DNA of 64,000 bases from Deroplatys truncata (Eukaryota; Arthropoda; Insecta; Mantodea; Mantidae): contig CM060975.1 in the NCBI GenBank assembly GCA_030765065.1, forward strand, positions 259,727,816 through 259,791,815, read 5' to 3'. This document shows, in pieces, positions 23,925 to 35,597 of the stretch. Made by a program: the position numbers and the translations under genes. Each line of letters opens with the position of its first letter. Positions within the stretch are counted from its first letter, which is position 1. The notes beneath the pieces are model-generated. The model was not told the DNA's origin and searched no databases. It saw only the letters and a program-made list of their open reading frames with translations.

Positions 23925-24005
23925 TTAGCATGGCTGCGCGTAAAAATCCTTAGCATGGCTTCCTTCGGAAGGGGAGTAAAGTCGGTGGTCCCGACGTTAC
24001 TTTAA
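23925..24005 (+). repeat. SINE-like repeat B, copy 4 (fragment)
   Basis: AAAATCCTTAGCATGGCT occurs twice in tandem, then CTTCCTTCGGAAGGGGAG and GTGGTCCCGACGTT. Only the central body is present, with a local duplication of about 30 bases. Confidence 0.8.
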
Positions 24006-24109
24006 AATAAAGTTGGTCATGGCACAGGAATTTAGATGCAATATTGTTAAGGTTATTTTGATACTTCAACCAGCTGTTAATGAGCAAAAAAGTAGATAAC
24101 ATTACAATT

Positions 24110-24312
24110 AACATACGCTTGTTTGGCTCAAACGGAGATCATGACGAGCGACAAATTCATTAACGAAGAAGGCATAAGAATCTGTCCCTGATGTAGAGAG
24201 GAAAAAACTTGGATTCATATTCTGGTGCATTGTACTACGACAGAACAGTTGAGAAAGTATCTGCCAGGTTCATTTGTCAACTCAAGGTGAGGGTTACAAG
24301 CTTGTTGGACCT
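24110..24312 (+). pseudogene. Possible LINE C-terminal fragment
   Basis: The translation includes EIMTSDKFINEEGIRICP, a stop, then CREEKTWIHILVHC. Cys, Cys, His and Cys spaced this way occur at the C-terminus of many insect non-LTR reverse transcriptases. It is short and interrupted, so the assignment is tentative. The LTR-like repeat at 24319 begins directly after it. Confidence 0.35.
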
Positions 24313-24318
24313 TGCTGG

Positions 24319-25122
24319 TGAGGCAGTATTTTTTATTGCTTAACTGATATCAGTCTATACAGTATAAAAATAATAGCCGTGTATATTAAGGTATATAAAA
24401 TGTATATTATAGCCACTGTATTATGTTTATTTTGTTATATATATGTATAAAATGCTATATGAATGTAGTTTAATAATGTAGGAGCTGAGAGGATAGAAGC
24501 AAGCTGCTTTTCGTAGGAAAGCAGTCACAAAGTGGAAGCCGAAGGTTGCTAACAATAAGGTAATCTTGAGACAACAATAACTTAGAAACTTAAAAAAGGC
24601 TACTAACAGTCCATGGAACAATACCGATGTAACGTTCAAAACCGTTTGTAAATGGTCACGAGGGTGCAGCCAATCAGAGTAAAACTAAAGGTGTTCTGTT
24701 AGAGTAGGCTTAGCCAACCAGAAACTAGAAAGATAAAAATGTAATTTAAACTGCGGACGCTAAGAGGTAGCGTGCCCAAGCAGTTCAGTTCAGTGGTTGT
24801 ATCTCAGAGCGTGCAAACGTGAGAATTTAGTGCAGTGCGGATAATAGATAAGTTTAGAACCTTTAAAAAATGTAGTTAAGAATAATATCTCACAGCTCCA
24901 TATTTACATACGTCAGTAAATTGTTATTCAACTGCCGTGATGGATTAATGAAGAAGTACAAATTTACAATTATAATTGGTGTAAAGTGCGTAAAATTATT
25001 CTGCAGCCGTACCACCCTATTTAGAGATACTTTCTCTACCAGATATTACTGACGCAGCCGAGGGATAAATAAATAAATTTAATAAAAAATCATAAGTAAT
25101 TAAATTTAAAAAAATTGTTACA
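24319..25122 (+). repeat. LTR-like repeat E, copy 1
   Basis: About 800 bases shared with 44388-45175 and, inverted, 47660-48469. It begins TGAGGCAGTATTTTT and probably ends near TTGTTACA, so it has the TG...CA form of an LTR. Internal landmarks are ATGTAGGAGCTGAGAGGAT, AACAATAAGGTAATCTTGAG, two CCAAT-type boxes (CCAATCAG and CCAACCAG) about 55 bases apart, and GACGCAGCCGAGG near the end. No internal retroelement genes lie beside this copy, so it may be a solo LTR; no target duplication was found. Confidence 0.6.
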
Positions 25123-26357
25123 CATAAACTTTATTAACACACGCCACTGCCGCACTGGTTAGTAGAGGGGAGGAGGAAGCAATTGGTACATTTTTATTAA
25201 AGGTTATGCAGCTCAGATCGGAGTGTAAGGAAGGGGGTCAAGGGAGGGAGGGGGCGGGTTAGTGGCTTAGGGGGTATTTGTTTGTTTTATAAACAATAGC
25301 GTGTACTTGTGAAGAAGTCTTTTCTCTTCTATTTTGCTTGTGTGATTTTTGTTGTTACTTTATCTATTTTTTTCTTTCCATTTTTTGTAAATATCATTAA
25401 CTTTAAAGTTCAGTGTGATGAATATAGTCTGAAAAGTATGAATTACAGTGTATTATACCTACAAGCACGTACGGTCTATCTGACCCGTGCGATGTATGAG
25501 TTTGAACGTGTAAAATTATTTAAGACCAATAAATACACCACTGTACTCTACTCTAATTTATGATTAATCAGCTAAAAGTATAATACCTATACATGTGAAT
25601 AACAGAATCTCGGAAATAGAAAATGCTCCACTCCGTTCATATTTTAAAACTTTTTACGTCGTAAATCACTTATCAGCCTTATATCGCGATATACTATTGT
25701 TTTAATAGCCTGTCTCTGAAGGAGACTCTGGTGTAACTATTATTCAAAAGAGAATGGTGCTAAAACGAAGACTGAGCATTCCATAATTTTCGGTTGTATC
25801 TTCCATTAACTGTGAGGTTCGACGTTGATTAATAAGCTTACTAGTGGGAATTTCTAATTGCGATTCCATTAGAGCAGGCGTAAAGCAAACAAAGGTTCCA
25901 AGGAAAGATACGTCACTCTGTTGAAATCGACTGGAACAAGAGTCTAACCTAGTCTGAGCCTCCATAAATAACACTGTTCAGCGGATAGTTTCCGAAACTG
26001 CCCGCTTAGCAATCTTCTAATGACCGCAGAGGTCAATGGGAAATTAATTCCGACCCCAATGGAAGAGAATTGTTTTCCAAACTTGCAACAAACCTTTGCG
26101 AAACTGATTCAGATTTCATTAGCCTTTCTCTGCTCCATTCCTTTGTATGAAGGCAATTTAAACAACATTTGTGTCTTGAACATTACAATGGAAGACTAAT
26201 GAAAGGAGCGTAGTATGATATATTCACTGTCTGAATCATATATTCTGTTTTCGATACTCTTAATTGGCGTACTATAGGAACCATCAGTTGATTAACTAAC
26301 TAAATAAATAACCTTTAAATTAAATTTAATAACAAACATTATTACTTAAGAGTATTC
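25123..26357. other. Nothing recognised
   Basis: The frame at 25309-25563 begins with a hydrophobic segment, but its composition follows a T-rich run and no family is recognisable. No repeat copies were identified. Confidence 0.35.
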
Positions 26358-26359
26358 TA

Positions 26360-27367
26360 TGAGGGTCGACCAATAGGTAATTTTTCCCTACTTTATAAAA
26401 AACATTACACGTACTTGATCATGTTGAATTAATTTCATTTATATTGTACAATCCTTCTGTTACTTTTCTACATAGTCGACATGTTTTTCCAAGCATTTTT
26501 GGGAACGTGACACAAGTTTTTCCAAGCCAGTGTGGTAACAGGTTGGGTCCCGTGCTTGCAACCAGCTGTTCGCTGATTTGACTTTATCATCGGCGTTAAA
26601 AGTGCTTACGTTTGAGTTGGAGGAACATATGAAAATCACTCCGGTGAATACGGAAGATACGAGAAAACTTCCAAGTTGAATCCTGACCCAGGCGGAGCTC
26701 AGAAGATTCAACTGGGAAGTTTTCTCGTATCCTCCATATTCACCAGGTCTTTTCCAAAGTGATTTTTACATGTTCCTCTGACTCATAAGTCATCATGGAG
26801 GTAAGCACTTTAACACGCGATGAAGATCAATCAGCAGTGAACAGCTGGTTACGAGCACAGGACCCGACTTCTAGTTCACTTCTGATTCATCTTCGTCACG
26901 GTATTAAAGTTCCTACCTCCAAGATGACATTTGAGTCAGAGGAACTTGTGAAAATCACTTGGGAAAAGATCTGGTGAATATGGAGGATGCCAGAAAACTT
27001 CCCAGTTGATTCTTCTGAGCTCCGCCTGGGTCAAGATTCTACTTGGAAGTTTTCTCGTATCCTCCATATTCACCGGGGCTTGCCCCAAGTGATTTTCGCA
27101 TGTTCCTCCAACTTAAAGGTAAGCACTTTTAACACCAATAATGAAGTCAAATCAGTGAACAGCTGGTTGCGAGCACAGGACCCGACCTGGTGCAATACTG
27201 GCTTGGAAAAACTTGTGTCACGTCCACAAAAGGCTTGGAAAAACATGTTGACTATGTAGAAAAGTAACAGAAGGATTGTAAAATATAAATAAAATTAATT
27301 CAGCATGACCAATTGTGTGTAATGTTTTTTTATAAAATAGGGAAACTTACTTATTGGGCGCCCCTCG
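26360..27367. mobile_element. Foldback mariner derivative with nested palindromes
   Basis: The ends are inverted copies (TGAGGGTCGACCAATAGG on the left, CGAGGGGCGCCCAATAAG on the complement of the right), flanked by TA at 26358-26359 and 27368-27369. Both halves carry the same 3' transposase end: GLEKLVSRSQKCLEKHVDY on the minus strand ending at 26460, and GLEKLVSRPQKAWKN on the plus strand ending near 27267. Between them the block AGTTTTCTCGTATCCTCCAT recurs with alternating orientation, near 26640, 26715, 26985 and 27050. Block GTGAACAGCTGGTTGCGAGC recurs near 26570, 26840 and 27160. No complete transposase is present. It looks like a mariner 3' end duplicated in inverted orientation more than once. 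Confidence 0.85.
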
Positions 27368-27533
27368 TATGTGTATGTATATATAATACGTCTGTGAAAA
27401 AAAGATGAAGCTAAAATTGCGATACAATTTCTTTCAGCTCCTACGTCTCGAACTTTGTACGGGGTCCAAGTACTAAGAGTAAAACAAGGGACTGAGATGT
27501 TAACAAGTTTAAGATGTATTGCATAACAAAATA

Positions 27534-28806
27534 TGGGGCCTTTCAACAAGAGTGTCCTATCTTTAACATGTGATAGCTACCGTTATTATTGAGTTACAGA
27601 AGTCATGTGGTTACAGTTGTTATTGAGAAATAGCCCTGGAACGTTACAGCATTCAGCAACGCATAGAAATTGTGAAAATTTATTATCAAAATGGATCCTG
27701 TGTTCGCCAAACCTTCCGTGTATTGCGTGAAGTTTACGGTGTGCATAATCGTCCCTGCGAGAGAACGATTCAGCGTTTGATCGATACATCTGAAAGTAGT
27801 GGTTCTGTCAGCAATCAAAAAACGCCTTTACTTAATCGACGTAAGCGCTCCAACGAAAACATAGGCGCCGTTCGTGAGAGTGTACGCGAGAACGGAAACA
27901 AATCAATTTCTCTTCGAGCGCAAGAAATGGGGCTTTCCCTGACCACAACTTGGCGAATTCTGCATTAGGACTTGAAGTTTCACGCTTACATAATGTGTTA
28001 ACTCAAGAACTAAAGCCCAACAACCATAGGTTGCGCCGTGTATTCGCTGACTGGGCTATGGAGCAATTGGAAGCTGACCCGGATTTTTGTCGAAAAATCA
28101 TCTTCAGCGACGAAGGCCACTTTTGGATGGATGGTTGTGTTAACAAACAAAATTGCCGCTATTGGAGCAATCAAAATCCAATGCAGATTCAAGAACGATC
28201 ACTTATCCCCAAAAGCTTACTGTGTGGTATGGATTTTGGTATGGTGGAATCATTGGACCAATTTTTTCCAAGATGAAGAGGAAAAGCTCTGTCAATGGAG
28301 AAAGATACCGGGCTCTTATAAGGGACTATTTTTGACCTCAATTGGATGGTATGGATCTCAGAAACATCTGGTTCCAGCAAGATGGTGCCACATGTCATAC
28401 TGTTCTCGAAACAATCGATCTTTTGAAGGAGAAGTTCAGAGGTTTCATCATTTCCCGCGGTGGTGATGTTAACTGGCCCCCGAGGTCATGTGATTTAACG
28501 CCGTTGGATTACTTCTTGTGGGGTTATGTTAAATCTCGAGTTTATGTCAACAAGCCAGAAACAGTAAATGATCTTATGAATAACATCACGCGTGTTATTC
28601 GTGAAGTTGGACCTAATTTACGTCCGTCTGTAATTGAAAATTGGGTCAACCGTATACGCGCAACCCAACGAAGTCGCGGCGGTCACTTAACTGATGTTCT
28701 CTTCCACACATAATGACATTAATTATGTTCCAAAATAAACCCCCATCATTTATAGAACGTGTTTTATTTAAATTCAAAGATAGGACACTCTTGTTGAAGG
28801 ACCCTA
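27534..28806 (+). mobile_element. mariner-like element, DD41D type (1273 bp)
   Basis: Terminal inverted repeats contain CAACAAGAGTGTCCTATCTT at both ends, flanked by TA at 27532-27533 and 28807-28808. The element carries one transposase on the plus strand and is complete end to end. It sits only about 165 bases from the foldback element. Confidence 0.94.
27636..28713 (+). pseudogene. DD41D mariner-like transposase, few lesions
   Basis: The first residue codon is CTG at 27636 (LERYSIQQRIEIVKIYYQNG), probably a mutated ATG. The N-terminal DNA-binding region runs to about residue 110 (ERTIQRLIDTSESSGSV, SLRAQEMGLSLTTTWRILH). Catalytic blocks are IIFSDEGHFWMDG, WFQQDGATCHTV and RSCDLTPLDYFLWG, with 41 residues between the second and third Asp. 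The C-terminus SRGGHLTDVLFHT ends at 28713. Lesions are a TAG at 27966-27968, frameshifts near 27995 and 28195, and a TGA at 28333-28335. All three catalytic Asp codons survive. Confidence 0.93.
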
Positions 28807-28980
28807 TACTTGTAAAAGATGACATCAATGCAGAAGTGTTAAAAATGCCATTTGCTTTGTTACGTGTGGGTTGAAAAGCAAGAAACGTTGCAAAGAAATT
28901 AAATATAGCAATAATAAAAACAAAAGTACACACTGTTATAATGTGGTTAATTTGTTAAGGACTTTAAGTAAAATCCAAAC

Positions 28981-29475
28981 TGAGCGAGATGGCTCCGCGG
29001 TAACGTATGAGGCTCACATTCGGAAGATCCCGGGTTTGATTTCCGTTGATCACCCACTCTGACCTTGGTTTTTTGTGGTTTGCCCTAGTCAGTAGGTGAA
29101 TGATTGTGTGGTTTCTCTTCTACCACGAGTTCCTTTCCATGAGTTTCCTCTCAGTCGTTTCCTTCTCATCTTTCAGGCTTCTAGGTTTCGTGGCGTATGG
29201 TGGTGCCAATAAATAGCGCGGATGCTTGCTTAAACAAAAAAAGTACTCCCAGGAGACTATAGAACTACTTGGACGGGTGGTTCATCGGCTCTTAAGCAGC
29301 CCCAGAAATGGTACGGGTCTGGAGCTGTTAGGAACTTCCGCGCGTTTTTTGTGGCCTGTAGCCTCCTGTGCTTCCTTCACGCCATCCTTTCCTCCTGGGG
29401 GTGGTAGCCGCAATAGATCTATGTAGGTCGAAGTGTGCGACGTGTCTCCTCCCGCTGTATAATCTATGCCTGTAA
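28981..29475 (+). repeat. SINE-like repeat A, copy 2
   Basis: tRNA-like head GAGCGAGATGGCTCCGCGG (A-box region) and CCCGGGTTTGATTTCCG (B box, about 29030-29045). Body with CACCCACTCTGACCTTGG and GTTTCTCTTCTACCACGAG; end near GCTGTATAATCTATGCCTG. It shares both ends with copy 1 at 9838. Confidence 0.8.
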
Positions 29476-29663
29476 GTAAAATCGAACCCACCTCACCTAA
29501 GACTGCGCAGCATATATAGCCTGGAGCAAATAGAAGCTCCAGTGGCTGGAGATTGGAGGGCCACATCAAACAGCATAGACAGAAATGCAAAAATGAGAGG
29601 ATTTACTTCAGTACTAATTACCTGATATAACATGTACTGACTTTAAAGTAATATGAATACTGG

Positions 29664-29665
<2 letters not shown>

Positions 29666-29703
<38 letters not shown>

Positions 29704-29704
29704 T
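29666..29704. repeat. (TTA)n microsatellite
   Basis: About 13 copies of TTA. Confidence 0.95.
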
Positions 29705-31707
29705 ATGCTCAAGGATTTAGCCTTGGATATCTATTCCAAGTTCTTTAAAATTCACTCACGGTTAAGGCGAAACTTGGATTTGTGGTTAATAAAATAAAAT
29801 CGTTGGTGACTCTTGTGCACTAAAATATTTTGCAAAAGAAGAGAAATAACCTAGAGGCTATATTTCAAGATATAATTTTAAATTTTTGGGGAGGAGGGGG
29901 TTGTATATATGCGGCACACGAATGCACCATGGTAAATCGATAAAGGTTGACGATAAAAGTTACAGCATATTCACGATATATGCATATTTTTTAACACACG
30001 TTATTCACTAAATTCAGACCACATATGATAATGAAGAAGCACATTCACTGTACTATACTGATATTCTTTCATCAATATAAATTAAAGGATCCCTGGTCTA
30101 TATTTACGATAATTTCAGGCATTATATTCATCTAAATTGAATATAATAACACTAATAAGTAATGCATTATTAACATTTATATGTATTTTATTAAATTATT
30201 TTGTCCTGTTGATACCAGCATTACAAAAACACAGATTACGATGATAGCTTAGATTAGAGGTACGCATATTCACTTCAAGCTTACTTACTCCTAGCTACTT
30301 CACAAGAAGCAGGGCTTTGCTCGTCCACAAAGCCAGAATGGACGTGCACTCAGCGCAGAATTCACTGTGACCAAATCTGAATTTGCTTAAGGGTGCCAAG
30401 TTTCACTCGAAGCTTTCTAAATGCGCGTCAGAGTGGAGTGCTCTGAAGTGTATTATCCATGCAGCGTGTTTGTGTTGTGTATTTCAAATTTATACTCAAA
30501 TTTATTCACCGTTTTATTTCAATAAAGAAATATTGGCTTCATTTCAACAATACAATTATTGGTACAAAAGAACAGGTCTAATTAGATATAATACACAAAT
30601 TACATAAATCCTAATTATTACACGAGTAGGTACCTAAACTAAATTTTGGAATTGTAAACAGTATATTCCATAAGAAAGCTTATAAAACAATTCATTTCTA
30701 GATATTCCTCCACTGAATAAAAAACAACCCTGTATTAGGAATTTTTTCAAATCTTTTTTGAAGACTGTTAGGGTTTTAACTTTTTTTTAATTATGTGGGG
30801 AGTTTATTAAACAATTGAATGCCATTATAATATAAACTGTTTTCATATAGGGTTATTTTATGGCCTGTAATGTGCAGTTTAGATTTATTTCTTGTATTAT
30901 AGTCATGGATATCAGCATTTGTGCTAAAACTTTCGTTTGGCGGTTCATCTTTGCAGGATATTGAAAACAAAGAAAGAAAGAAAAAAACCTAAAGCAGAAA
31001 TTAAAAAGGGGCTTATAAATTTGTAAGGAATGGGAACTTAAGGTAATCCATTGTGAAATTTGAAAATTCACAGTATGTAAGACATCTTATTGTAATTTAT
31101 GCCAGTTATTACCAATAATAACAGTAATGGTTTTGCTGTGCCTCAAAATTCTAGCTTGAATGGTTATTTATATGTTAATTTTTATTGTATAATTTCATTA
31201 TTGAAATAAATATGCGCCACATGATGCACTTTTAAAAGATACTATTCTAAAAAATTCAGGTGTTTCAGTAAATGAGTTTGCAAACAGACCTATTATATCA
31301 AACCTTTTGCATTAACCTATAAGTATTTATAAAAATGATCACTTTTTATAATCTTCAAAATTCTTTTTGTATTTTCGAAGTTAATAGCTTATTTCTATAA
31401 TTGGAACATTATTTAAAAAATGCATATGGACATTTTCTTTAAAGTACTTTTGAAAGATAGTACAATAGTTTTAAAACAAATTGCATCGTCTGATGCTTTT
31501 TGAGTATGAAAAAATGCTGAAAAAAGTTTGCGAGAAAACAAGGTTTAAAGTTGGGCGTGCCTGGTAATAAACATGCCCTGTCGATTTATAACTTCAGTTA
31601 ATTAGTAGTTTAAATGCGCCATGTGAAAAAACGATATGTTTATTGAATATTTAGAAATCATATTAATTTATTACAAAAAATAATTTTTTTAATTTTTCAC
31701 AATTTTT
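29705..31707. other. AT-rich, nothing recognised
   Basis: No family motif, inverted ends or SINE head was found. Open frames are short. Confidence 0.4.
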
Positions 31708-31746
31708 GGTCAAATTTCACAGATAGTAAATCTGTGAGATTTGACC
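31708..31746. repeat. Long hairpin
   Basis: GGTCAAATTTCACAGA and TCTGTGAGATTTGACC pair over 16 bases with a single G-T/A-C type mismatch around a seven-base loop TAGTAAA. Flanking T and A runs extend the stem by about three pairs. Function unknown. Confidence 0.75.
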
Positions 31747-31909
31747 AAACCTTACCTTAAGTTCCAACATGGGAAAGCTGTTACCTGTTCACAAACCCAG
31801 GAGCAAAAACGCCAATAGACTTCTCATATTTCTTTTGTACTTTTGCGGGAGGAATTCCCAACTTAATCCCCATTTAAAATAATATGTACCGCGTATATGT
31901 CTCATATCC

Positions 31910-32350
31910 CATGTTTTTTTTCGGAGGTTTTCCCGGGACGCTAGGCGAATGCTGGGAAGGTTCATTAAGCCCCCGAATTTCTTGTCCCTCCATTTCACCT
32001 CCATTCTCATTTCACTTCACCTTTCATCCGCTTGGTCTCTTTCAGGGTCGCAAGTGTCGGCGGGAGGTCTAGGTGTGCATTGCAGGGGAAAGGACGCTCT
32101 ATTGAAACCTTCGTCCCCGGAATGCGCCGGGTTCCGACCCCTCCCGGAGTTGGTAAGTTCACAGGGGAGAGGGGAGTCGGCTGCACCGGTGCCCATTCTG
32201 GGAGCTTATATCTGTAAATGTTAGGCACCCTGCTCTCTGCCTGTCGTGCTCGCTCGTCCGGCTTCTCTCTGTCTCCTCTCGCCTCATTCCTCCCTCCCGA
32301 GGGCGCTCCATTAGGGGCATAGGTACAAAAGATCTATGCGGGACGTGCTA
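31910..32350 (+). repeat. SINE-like repeat G, copy 1 (head lost)
   Basis: Contains TTCGGAGGTTTTCCCGGGAC, AGGCGAATGCTGGGAAGG, TCATTTCACTTCACC, TTTCAGGGTCGCAAGTGTCG and near the end CAAAAGATCTATGCG. The full-length relative at 63085-63443 (minus strand) carries the same blocks in the same order plus a tRNA head. Here the head is replaced by unrelated sequence. Confidence 0.8.
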
Positions 32351-32471
32351 ATCTGCGTTGAATCCTAATATGTCTCATTGTTTTTAACCCTATGGAATAA
32401 TTATGTTTACATACTACTTTTACAAACACCCACTGCTCAGTACCTACTGGGGAAAACATAAATGAAGTTGA

Positions 32472-32757
32472 ATTTTATTTATGGACGCTCTTTAACTGCT
32501 GTGGTCCTTAGCGTTCCATTCTATATTGGCCGTGAAAGACAGGTAATTTTGCTCAGAGGCCTCTTAATCAGGCTTGAGGTTCTTTTACGTGACGTAAATC
32601 TACGAGACGGGACCACCGGCTTTACTTCCCTTCCGAAGGAAGCCATGCTAAGGATTTTTACATCCGAAGAAATCCATCGCCCTGCGCCGGGTTCAACCCT
32701 CGACCTTGTCAACCAGAGGCTAGCATGGTAACCACTATATCCCAGAGGACGACACCT
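32472..32757 (-). repeat. SINE-like repeat B, copy 5 (near full length)
   Basis: On the minus strand: head GGATATAGTGGTTACCATG and GAGGGTTGAACCCGGCG, body GGCGATGGATTTCTTCGGA, AAAAATCCTTAGCATGGC, TTCCTTCGGAAGGG and GGTGGTCCCGTCTCG. The tail is GTCTTTCACGGCC then AAAGAGCGTCCATAAATAAA. It is the best complete reference copy in the window. An (AC)n array begins about 10 bases beyond its head. Confidence 0.9.
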
Positions 32758-32764
32758 ACAAGGG

Positions 32765-32766
<2 letters not shown>

Positions 32767-32818
<52 letters not shown>
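32767..32818. repeat. (AC)n microsatellite
   Basis: About 26 AC units next to SINE B copy 5. Confidence 0.97.
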
Positions 32819-32820
<2 letters not shown>

Positions 32821-33732
32821 TTGTTGCAGTTGGAACTTCCTTGGTGAAATAATTACTTCATGGGCTGTATTATGAAAGTAAAGAATTTGTAATTACTAAA
32901 ATTAATGGTTTTGTTTTGAAACAAATACATCATGTGAAATGATGAATCTAAAATTCACTCAAGGACATAAACCTTTTCCCACTTCCCCATTCTCATATAA
33001 GCACAACCGAACTGCTACACTGCTTAGTGCAGTAGGAAGAAAGCAAGTCGGACTAGCCATAGCTTGTCCGGGTAGGACTTTGCTTCATTTGAATGGGAGT
33101 GAAGCAGTCTGCCTAAATTGAGCTAACGTCCCACTGGATTATTTGTCTACACTCCAGGAAGACTGGGCAAGTAGGTGGTATTGTGCACCTCTAGATTACA
33201 CACATGATTGAATATTTTTAGATTTTTCTTATCAGGCTGCTTTTGGTAGAGCCAAAAGAACAATGCAAGTGAGTGACTTCTTTAAAAGATAATTATAAGA
33301 TAAAAAATATGCTACTTTTTATGTGTGATTTTTCCTACATACTGTTTTATTTTAAAAATATACAATCGAGCAAAAATATTGTGAATTTTTGCTTTTCCTC
33401 TTCAGTTTTCCCTTGCACGTAGCGCTTCAATTAAGACGTGTAAATTAGCCTTTTCTCTCTCCCGAACCTTACTGACGCGTCGAACACAGGACTTGTCTTT
33501 TAAACTCATGTAAACAGAACTCGCTGAGTGAATAGTAGACATTACTGGATTGAAAATCTTTAACAAGCTTGCTCGCTGTCTGGTGAGCCTAGATGCATTT
33601 ACTACGGCCATCAATTACTTCTATATCAGCTTGAACCCTCGAGAAGGTTCAATACACGAGGAGGGAGGTGTAGAAGCAGCTTTTAGCGTTCCGATAAGAG
33701 TTCCGGATAGTTCGAGAGCTAAGAGCGCCTCA

Positions 33733-33735
<3 letters not shown>
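32819..33735. other. Nothing recognised
   Basis: Short open frames only, no motif. Confidence 0.4.

Positions 33736-33781
<46 letters not shown>
33736..33781. repeat. (CT)n microsatellite
   Basis: About 20 CT units with one interruption near the end. Confidence 0.95.
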
Positions 33782-33782
<1 letters not shown>

Positions 33783-34749
33783 CCCCAAACCACGGTGCGG
33801 AAAGCGGCTAAGACACAGTGTTTTACGCAATCTTGGAATAAAAAATCCTGCTTCATTAACAAAATCCGAGAAAGAAGATTTGCTGCTTCGGGGTGAAGTT
33901 ATGTGCAGGAAGAAATATTTAGGTCTCTAATATTCTGATAAGTAATACGTAAAATAAAATAGTATACTACTTGCCTTCATGGTTCTGTCAGGCCTCAACT
34001 AAGTCTCGGTATTTCCAGATGCAAAAAATGACCGTGTTAAATTAACTTTGCCCTGAGTGAAGACACGTTCGTTGATTTGGAGGCACGTAATGGAAGGTAA
34101 TTCCCGTTGGACACGCAGAACTTGTTTATTCAGGGTACACTCTACAATGGAATGCCACGCGCATTGTGCTGCTAATTCCTGCCACGGGGATTATATTGTT
34201 TTGTCGTTACGGCGAGTTTAGTAATGGAAATGCCATTACAGGGCGGAGAAATCTGGCAAATTGAATAGCGATGCAAGTTTTGAAACGGGCGGTATTTGAG
34301 AGAGTTAAGCCACTGGCTGAAGGGATATCGAAGATCAGCTGTGCAACTCCCATAGTGAAGCGTTAGAGCTCCGAATCGACTGCACAGCTCTGTGACGTTT
34401 CGTAAACTCGAGAGCGGCTTCTGTCATTTCATAACCAAGCTTATATTGCAGCTGCAGTTGATTTTATCTTAATGTAACCACATTCTCAATACGAAACATA
34501 AGTGATTTTGGTTTCTAAGTGTATATTGTAATTCATATTTATGTGGCATTCTAGATAATAATGAAAATGTTTACTTGCTGTTTAATGGTTTTATGAAGTA
34601 CTTTCTTAACTCGAATGGTAATCTTCTATAAAGGCCATTAAGTTTGTTTTATAGTTTAGTAATATTAGACAAATCAGTCATGCAGGAAACATTACGGATT
34701 TATATCATTATTGCGAACCAGAAAATATATAATTATAAAAGACCTGATA
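33782..34749. other. Nothing recognised
   Basis: No repeat or coding signal supported. Confidence 0.35.
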
Positions 34750-35597
34750 TATTACATTCAGACGGATTTCTCTACCGACTATCGTTCATTTTTTATACAT
34801 TTTCCACCCACATCTTTAAAAAGTTTATTTTTCTATTAACCCAATATTAATCGACATAAACGTTTACATAAATAATTTCATTACCCATTTCGTTGCAGGT
34901 GCAAGGAGGCTGAAGCGATAGTCAAAGTTTTAAAACGGACCTCTAAACCTATGGTGGCTTTGAAATTCCATGCGAGAAACCAAAACGTGATAGTACGTCA
35001 AAAATATGAAGTATTATTGGAAAATTCAGACTAATAGCAACAAACATCTCGGAAATGGTTAATGCCACACAAATTGCCAAAAATTGTATATTTTAAAGAG
35101 ATGTAAATTGTTCACGTAGTAAAATTTTGCTTATTATGTTTTACCGGTTAAACCAAATTATACAAAACTTATTTCGAATAAATAATAAATATATCACAAA
35201 ATTCATTAGCCATACAAATATTTTAAACATATGTTATTTAAATTAAAATTTAATTATAAATTTTTAGCCAATTTTGAGAAACAAAACAAGGAAAATTTTC
35301 CATGTAAAGGATAATTTGAGGTGTGGAAATATTCTTGACATTTCGTCTTTGAGTTGTGCTGTACACATACATACATACATACATACATACATACATACAT
35401 ACATACATACATACATACATACATACATACATACATACATACATGCATACATACATGCATACATACATACATACATACAGACAGACAGACAGACATGACC
35501 TTTAAAACGCGAATTTCCGATCAAATTTGTATATCGAATTTTTGGTTGCAGTACAACACTTCCACTACCTGCTATAAATAGGTAATAGAGAATGTAA
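34750..35597 (-). repeat. Unclassified repeat family C, copy 3
   Basis: The reverse complement of the family order is visible: TTTCTCTACCGACTATCGTT, CATTTCGTTGCAGGTGCAAG, GCGATAGTCAAAGTTTT, TTTTAAAGAGATGTAAATTG, TTCCATGTAAAGGATAATTT and finally CAGTACAACACTTCCACTACC. The TG-rich segment of the other copies is here expanded into a (CATA)n/(CAGA)n array. Confidence 0.8.
35366..35495. repeat. (CATA)n with (CAGA)n end, inside family C copy 3
   Basis: About 28 CATA-type units with two GCAT variants, then four CAGA units. All frames through it (IHTY, CMYV) are artefacts. Confidence 0.97.

Noticed and set aside
25309..25563. 84-residue frame starting with a hydrophobic, signal-like segment
   Set aside because: The hydrophobic part comes from a T-rich run. 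There is no family match, no splice or promoter context, and length is within chance.
28153..28713. Host gene at the long open reading frame
   Set aside because: The frame is the C-terminal half of the DD41D transposase inside the TA-flanked element.
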